Positions 5,357-6,509 of a DNA stretch of 6,509 nt are shown one piece after another (the first letter of the stretch is position 1; the number at the start of each line of letters is the position of its first letter). The stretch spans positions 1 to 6,509 of the forward strand of contig DJXY01000223.1 in assembly GCA_002449915.1 (NCBI GenBank). The letters are read 5' to 3'. The position numbers and the translations under genes were made by a program. A model generated the notes under the pieces. That model had not been told where the DNA came from. It made no database searches and saw only the letters and a list, made by a program, of their open reading frames with translations. The DNA is from Oribacterium sp. UBA6992. Its GTDB lineage: Bacteria > Bacillota > Clostridia > Lachnospirales > Lachnospiraceae.

Positions 5357-5471
5357 AATATGCCACAGCAACATATCAGATGACGGCAATTCGGTCTATG
5401 TAACGTTTGTAATCAAAACATACCCGAATATTTGCTCTTTTTCTCAGAAATTATCCTTAGATAGCAAAAAC

Positions 5472-6509
5472 TCATCCGACGGTCCGCCAGTGCTTGTCCA
5501 CGTGATTCAGCACCTCACAGCCATCCTCGGTCACAAGCACAAGATCCTCGACTCTTACGCCAAAATCCCCTGCAAGATATACCCCCGGCTCGATGGAAAA
5601 AATCATTCCCGGCGCAGCAACAATATCACTCACCGCACTGACATCTCCCATCTCATGATCCCGCTGACCGATAAAATGTCCCAGCCGATGGTTAAACTCC
5701 TTGGTATAACCGCCTGCAGCAATATGCTCCCGCGCCACACGATCAATCTCCGACAATTTAACGCCCGGACGGATTGCCTGCTCCGCAAGCTCATTCGCCT
5801 CACGCACAAGATCATGAATCCGCGCCTTTTCCGGCTCCGGTTCACCCGCAAAAAACGTTCTCGTCATATCCGAGCAGTACCGATGATAAACGCAGCCCAT
5901 ATCAATGAGTACACACTGCCCGCGCTCAAGCGCCGTTTCGTCCGGTGAATGATGGGGATCCGCTGCATTCGCCCCAAAGGACACGATCGTGGTAAAGCTG
6001 GGCTCGCTTGCGCCATAATGGAGATAACGCGCATCTATATAGGAAGCAAGCTCCTTTTCCGTCATGCCGACCCGCACATAGGCTGCCGCCTCCTCGATAA
6101 CTGTATCATTGATCCGGGATGCTTCCTTCATAATCCGCTGTTCCTCAGCATCCTTCACCGCACGGCAGTCATCCACGCAGTCAGACGCAAGCACCACATC
6201 CAGGTGATGAAATCGCTTCATGAGCGGCACAAGATAACGCGCTGTCCACTCCTTATCTACGCCCAGGCTATGCTCCTCATTCACCTCCCGGGCAAGCGCG
6301 CCCACGCAGTCATCCGCGTCGCTGTACCAGATCGCGCGGAATGGAGGCTCCGGCACATGAAACAGCCGGTTCAGAAACAGCACATGGTCACCACTCTCCT
6401 TAAGCAGCAGACCGTACATCCTCTCCCCCGGATGATTGTCAATCCCGGTCAGATACCAGATACTGTCCGGATCCGTCACAAACAACTGTGAAAGCCCATT
6501 CTGTTTCAT
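5472..6509 (-). CDS. M24B family metallopeptidase, Xaa-Pro dipeptidase/aminopeptidase type (5' end probably outside window)
   Basis: A cytoplasmic peptidase with the creatinase fold that typically cleaves the bond before proline in dipeptides or at peptide N-termini using two metal ions. In the 345 residues seen, the N-terminal creatinase-like domain covers about 1-115 ([12 protein letters not shown], 11-22) and the catalytic domain about 120-345. The five metal ligands expected for M24 are present: D203 in LIDMG, D214 in SDMTRTF, H278 in LGHFIG, E306 in SIEPGVY and E321 in RVEDLV. A second conserved histidine is at H285 (DHE). The ATG at the window edge (6509) may be internal. Relatives usually have about ten residues before the segment seen here, so the real start is probably further right. 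PepQ-like is the best description. Exact substrate preference cannot be told. Confidence 0.9.
   Translation of the reverse strand: MKQNGLSQLFVTDPDSIWYLTGIDNHPGERMYGLLLKESGDHVLFLNRLFHVPEPPFRAIWYSDADDCVGALAREVNEEHSLGVDKEWTARYLVPLMKRFHHLDVVLASDCVDDCRAVKDAEEQRIMKEASRINDTVIEEAAAYVRVGMTEKELASYIDARYLHYGASEPSFTTIVSFGANAADPHHSPDETALERGQCVLIDMGCVYHRYCSDMTRTFFAGEPEPEKARIHDLVREANELAEQAIRPGVKLSEIDRVAREHIAAGGYTKEFNHRLGHFIGQRDHEMGDVSAVSDIVAAPGMIFSIEPGVYLAGDFGVRVEDLVLVTEDGCEVLNHVDKHWRTVG

Noticed and set aside
5357..5471. Search for a terminator between the ATPase and the convergent peptidase.
   Set aside because: Only 4-5 bp stems (for example ATATG/CATAT near 5359-5377, TATC/GATA near 5454-5465) without proper T-runs were seen, so nothing is called.
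5490..6491. Two plus-strand open frames (152 and 180 residues) opposite the peptidase gene.
   Set aside because: The minus-strand frame has all M24 metal-ligand motifs. The plus-strand frames match no family I recognise and are antisense shadows.

Overview
The window looks like a chromosomal segment of a low-to-moderate GC Gram-positive anaerobe, most likely a Lachnospiraceae-type member of Clostridia. This is inferred from strong GGAGG-type ribosome sites, a lipoprotein with a Ser/Ala/Glu/Thr-rich linker, a MATE-MarR gene pair and the residue patterns of the ABC substrate-binding protein. No species was identified. All recognisable genes belong to known families, and I found no convincing undescribed multi-gene system. 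The less ordinary material is in the control regions and gene junctions.

Layout. Positions 1-23 (minus) hold only the first codons of a divergent gene. Positions 24-309 are a divergent control region, with a minus-strand promoter near 106-133 and a near-consensus plus-strand promoter at 216-244. The plus promoter overlaps three tandem 16-bp repeats (241-288) that resemble operators. A two-gene operon follows: a MATE-family efflux protein (310-1863), overlapping by one base (TAATG) a MarR-family regulator (1863-2312). The likely arrangement is that the MarR protein binds the repeat array and represses its own operon, with release by a compound the pump exports.

Next comes an ABC importer of the NitT/TauT/SsuABC type: a substrate-binding lipoprotein (2402-3556) with its own promoter and operator-like dyad, a strong intrinsic terminator (3667-3708), a roughly 200-nt leader with two inverted repeats, a membrane permease (3912-4637) and an ATPase (4697-5356). 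The substrate cannot be told from sequence. The terminator after the lipoprotein gene suggests the binding protein is made in excess of the permease and ATPase. A possible 18-codon mini-ORF joins permease and ATPase through an ATGA overlap.

On the minus strand, converging on the ABC genes, lies an M24B metallopeptidase (Xaa-Pro dipeptidase type, 5472-6509). All five expected metal ligands are present, and its true start probably lies beyond the right edge. No RNA genes, insertion sequences, CRISPR arrays, attachment sites or recognisable riboswitches were seen.
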